Below are positions 46,364 through 48,947 of a DNA stretch of 48,947 bases, piece by piece. This DNA comes from Pseudomonadota bacterium. Lineage in GTDB: Bacteria; Pseudomonadota; Gammaproteobacteria; Burkholderiales; Methylophilaceae. The stretch covers positions 1-48,947 of the forward strand of contig JAKQTB010000159.1 of assembly GCA_029569495.1 (NCBI GenBank). The letters run 5' to 3'. The position numbers and the translations under genes were made by a program. Positions within the stretch are counted from its first letter, which is position 1. The number at the start of each line of letters is the position of its first letter. Below the pieces are notes generated by a model. The model ran no database searches. It was not told the origin of the DNA and was given only the letters and a program-made list of their open reading frames with translations.

Positions 46364-47233
46364 ATGAACAATTCAGCCGTTAAAAACACTGCAACCCTAC
46401 TGATTACGTGCCCTGATAGCAAAGGCCTTGTGGCAGCCATTGCAGAATTTTTATATCAGCATAATGCCAATATTTTACATGCTGACCAACATCAAGATGC
46501 CGAAAATAACCTGTTTTTAATGCGAGTTGAGTGGGATTTGACAGGGTTTTCCATGCCCATCGCAGATTTTGAACAGCATTTCACCGCCATTGCCGCGCGT
46601 TTTAATATGGAATGGCAACTGAAACTCTCAAATAAACCAGTGCGCGTAGCGATTATGGTGTCGCAATACGACCACTGCTTGGCTGATTTGTTGCACCGCC
46701 ATAAAAATGGCGAGTTAGACTGTGAAATTCCACTCATTATCAGCAACCATCGCGATACTGAAAGTTTGGCAAATTTTTACGGCGTCGATTTTCACTATAT
46801 TCCAGTAACTAAAGATAACAAAGCCGCTGCAGAAGCCCAGCAGTTTGCATTATTTGAGCAGTATGCCATTGATTTAATTGTACTTGCACGATACATGCAA
46901 ATTTTATCGCCTGATTTTGTAGCGCGCTATCCTAAGCAAATTATCAACATTCACCACTCATTTTTACCTGCGTTTATTGGTGCGCGGCCGTATCATCGGG
47001 CCTTTGAGCGCGGCGTTAAGCTTATTGGCGCAACCAGCCATTATGTGACTGAAGTGTTGGATGAAGGGCCGATTATTGAACAGGATATTGACCGCATTTC
47101 GCACCGCGACCAAGTGGAAGATTTGATTCAAAAAGGCCGTGATTTAGAGCGGATTGTGCTTTCAAAAGCGGTGCGCTGGCATATTGAAAATCGTATTTTA
47201 TTGTATGCAAATAAAACCGTGATTTTTGACTAA
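46364..47233 (+). CDS. purU: Formyltetrahydrofolate deformylase
   Basis: Hydrolyses 10-formyltetrahydrofolate to formate and tetrahydrofolate, keeping the folate C1 pool balanced; relevant in a methylotroph. Residues about 10-85 are an ACT domain, 92-289 the formyltransferase-like domain. Catalytic Asn195, His197 and Asp233 (NIHHSFLPAF; VLDEGP) keep the 38-residue spacing seen in PurN. The 289 residues match the family. Single gene with its own promoter and a repeat downstream. Confidence 0.96.
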   Translation: MNNSAVKNTATLLITCPDSKGLVAAIAEFLYQHNANILHADQHQDAENNLFLMRVEWDLTGFSMPIADFEQHFTAIAARFNMEWQLKLSNKPVRVAIMVSQYDHCLADLLHRHKNGELDCEIPLIISNHRDTESLANFYGVDFHYIPVTKDNKAAAEAQQFALFEQYAIDLIVLARYMQILSPDFVARYPKQIINIHHSFLPAFIGARPYHRAFERGVKLIGATSHYVTEVLDEGPIIEQDIDRISHRDQVEDLIQKGRDLERIVLSKAVRWHIENRILLYANKTVIFD

Positions 47234-47241
47234 ATTTGTAT

Positions 47242-47307
47242 CAAACCTTTTGAGATGCTCTGCGAGCCTTGTAAATAAAGGCTCGCAGAGCATCAAAATT
47301 TCCTCGG
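47242..47307 (-). repeat. Dispersed palindromic repeat, copy 6
   Basis: On the minus strand the left flank is CCGAGGAAATTTTG and the right flank TCAAAAGGTTTG. The arms CTCTGCGAGCC and GGCTCGCAGAG are perfectly complementary, loop TTTATTTACAA. It is the only copy with a flawless stem. It lies between the 3' ends of purU and lysA. Confidence 0.8.
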
Positions 47308-47361
47308 CGCGCTATAAGGCTTAAATTAACAATTTATTAGCGTCAATTTTTGAGCAAAAAA

Positions 47362-48612
47362 CTAAACTTTTGGCAGCGTATTCTCTAGGGCAAATAAATC
47401 TGCCACCGTTTCACGTTTGCGAATCAAATGGCAAGTCTCGCCATCCACCATCACTTCGGCGGCACGTGGGCGCGTGTTGTAATTGCTTGCCATGCTCATG
47501 CCGTAAGCTCCGGCAGACATAATCGCCAGCAAATCACCTTCTTCAAGTGCTAGTGTTCTGTCATGGCCGAGAAAATCGCCACTTTCGCAGACTGGGCCCA
47601 CAATCTCGTATGAAATTGCAGGGGTATTACGCGGTGTCACCGCTTGAATTTCATGGTAAGCGTCATAAAGCGCTGGGCGCATCAGGTCGTTCATGGCCGC
47701 GTCTACAATCGCAAAATTCTTGCTCTCTGTTGGTTTAAGATATTCAACTTGAGTGAGCAAAATCCCCGCGTTACCTACCAATGCGCGGCCAGGTTCAAAC
47801 ACCAGTTTAACCTGACGCTGACCAAGCTTTTCTTGCATGGCCGCCGCGTAGGCGCTAAATTCCGGGGGCGTTTCATCACTGTAGCAAATACCAATACCAC
47901 CGCCGGCATCAATGTGCTGAATATGAATACCATGTTGCTCAAGCGCATCAACCAGCGCTAACACGCGGTCAAATGCATCTAAAAAAGGCGATAACTCGGT
48001 AATTTGCGAGCCGATATGGCAATCCACGCCATGAATCGAAATATTGGGCATGTTTGCAGCTTCTAGGTAGATGTTGAGCGCATCCTCATATGCCACACCA
48101 AATTTATTGTTTTTTAGCCCGGTAGAAATATACGGATGCGTTTTTGCATCCACATTCGGGTTCACCCGTAATGAAACAGGCGCCACTTTGCCCATTGCGC
48201 CCGCCACAGTGTTCAGCCGAACAAGCTCGCTGCGAGATTCCACATTAAAGCAAAAAATACCCGCGTTCAGCGCCGCCTGCATTTCAACAGCCGTTTTACC
48301 CACGCCTGAAAATACAATTTTTTTCGGGTCGCCACCCGCCGCCAACACCCGCGCCAATTCGCCACCAGACACAATATCAAACCCCGCGCCTAAACTTGCA
48401 AACAAGTTAAGAATCGCCAAATTAGGGTTAGATTTCACCGCAAAACACACCAAATGATTACTGCCCTTAAAGCCAGCGTTAAAGCTTTCAAACGCATGTA
48501 TGAGCGCGGTTTTTGAATACACATAACAAGGGGTTGAAAAGCGCTTGGCAATATCGGTGAGCGCTACATCTTCAGCGAATAACGCATTGTTTTTAATAGT
48601 AAAAGTATTCAC
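47362..48612 (-). CDS. lysA: Diaminopimelate decarboxylase
   Basis: PLP enzyme that makes L-lysine from meso-diaminopimelate. Lys60 in CFAVKSNPN forms the Schiff base; HIGSQI, GGGIGICY and EPGRALVGNAG bind cofactor phosphate, and GPVCESGD contributes the substrate-binding Cys. The 416 residues are typical. The start is GTG, giving the usual N-terminus. It lies 49 bases after the lptM-like gene, an order conserved in many proteobacteria. Confidence 0.96.
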   Translation of the reverse strand: MNTFTIKNNALFAEDVALTDIAKRFSTPCYVYSKTALIHAFESFNAGFKGSNHLVCFAVKSNPNLAILNLFASLGAGFDIVSGGELARVLAAGGDPKKIVFSGVGKTAVEMQAALNAGIFCFNVESRSELVRLNTVAGAMGKVAPVSLRVNPNVDAKTHPYISTGLKNNKFGVAYEDALNIYLEAANMPNISIHGVDCHIGSQITELSPFLDAFDRVLALVDALEQHGIHIQHIDAGGGIGICYSDETPPEFSAYAAAMQEKLGQRQVKLVFEPGRALVGNAGILLTQVEYLKPTESKNFAIVDAAMNDLMRPALYDAYHEIQAVTPRNTPAISYEIVGPVCESGDFLGHDRTLALEEGDLLAIMSAGAYGMSMASNYNTRPRAAEVMVDGETCHLIRKRETVADLFALENTLPKV

Positions 48613-48661
48613 GGCAAAGGCTTAAGAAATATGAAAATGGGTCGTAATAAATGAGCGGATA

Positions 48662-48784
48662 TTATTTTTCGGCCGGCTGTGGATATTGCTGCTCAGGAAT
48701 ATACAAAGGCCCTTTTGTGCCGCAACCACTAGCAACCGCACATAAAGCGGCTAGTAACAATAAATAAGCAATATTTTTGTGCAT
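48662..48784 (-). CDS. lptM: LptM/YifL-type small lipoprotein
   Basis: A 40-residue lipoprotein that in enterics helps LptD mature in the outer membrane. The signal peptide (HKNIAYLLLLAALCAVAS) ends in the lipobox ASGC, followed by GTKGPLYIPE, the family signature. An ATG 26 codons earlier is possible but would spoil the signal peptide. Position ahead of lysA is the conserved neighbourhood. Confidence 0.9.
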   Translation of the reverse strand: MHKNIAYLLLLAALCAVASGCGTKGPLYIPEQQYPQPAEK

Positions 48785-48947
48785 AGCAAACAGCCCTGCC
48801 GGTAAAAAGTAGAAGTGCATTTTAACATTCAATAAGCAAGGTAAATGATTCTTCACAGACAAAATTTAACTATAAACGCTAATAAAAATACAAAAAACAA
48901 CCGCTTATCGCGCAAAACAAACCGATTATCAGCTACTGCTAGACATA

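Noticed and set aside
48845-48947. Plus-strand frame open to the window end
   Set aside because: Starts ATGATTCTTCAC and stays open for 34 codons, but the product does not look like CyaY (the usual neighbour) and the region is AT-rich upstream DNA of lptM; too short to judge.

Overview
The window looks like chromosomal DNA of a methylotrophic betaproteobacterium of the Methylophilaceae type (Methylotenera or Methylophilus-like). This is an inference from moderate-to-low GC, from the gene set (6-phosphogluconate dehydrogenase and ribulose-phosphate epimerase, both used in ribulose monophosphate metabolism; formyltetrahydrofolate deformylase; cobalamin-dependent MetH), and from a TorF-type porin-glnK-amtB nitrogen cluster. 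No rRNA, tRNA, CRISPR array, insertion sequence or prophage was seen. Most genes are ordinary housekeeping genes.

Layout. 1-3.6 kb (minus): rpe-gph, then trpE behind a possible Trp-codon leader peptide, then a DNA glycosylase cut by the window edge. 3.8-5.7 kb (plus): a small His-rich zinc-ribbon protein and gnd. 5.9-6.9 kb (minus): a dienelactone hydrolase-like protein and a 55-residue reading frame. 7.2-10 kb (plus): thiS-thiG-apaG-mltA. 10.1-14.3 kb (minus): an LtaS/MdoB-like phosphoglycerol transferase coupled to an unusual fusion of a glycosidase-like barrel and a lipopolysaccharide-kinase-like domain. 14.6-27.7 kb (minus): a compact ten-gene run from an ArsR-type regulator through aas (lysophospholipid acyltransferase/acyl-ACP synthetase), an M28 peptidase, a YiiX-like papain-fold protein, an amidohydrolase, a 140-residue exported protein, DUF2145, DUF2339 and DUF3999 proteins to an LplT-like transporter. 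28-30.6 kb (minus): torF porin-glnK-amtB from a near-perfect sigma-54 promoter. 30.8-38.6 kb (plus): ubiK, the comM/yifB ATPase, metH, then a small accessory block (HNH endonuclease, ADP-ribosylglycohydrolase, pRiA4b ORF-3 family). 38.7-39.9 kb (minus): an EAL-HDOD regulator. 40.2-42.9 kb (plus): mpl, a TonB-family protein, a [2Fe-2S] ferredoxin. 43.1-46.1 kb (minus): nadA-HIT, nudB, ispH. 46.4-47.2 kb (plus): purU. 47.4-48.8 kb (minus): lptM-lysA.

What stands out. First, a family of six 64-68 bp palindromic repeats lies only at gene 3' ends; covarying stem bases support a folded structure, and in two copies the core is inverted relative to the asymmetric flanks. Second, the ten-gene run appears to start from an autoregulated, possibly leaderless promoter and places lplT and aas, normally adjacent, at opposite ends of a set of poorly known envelope genes. 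Third, the kinase fusion downstream of the LtaS-like protein has lost the usual glycosidase acid/base residue, so its barrel may bind rather than cut sugar. These are the best candidates for undescribed biology; their functions are inferred from sequence only.
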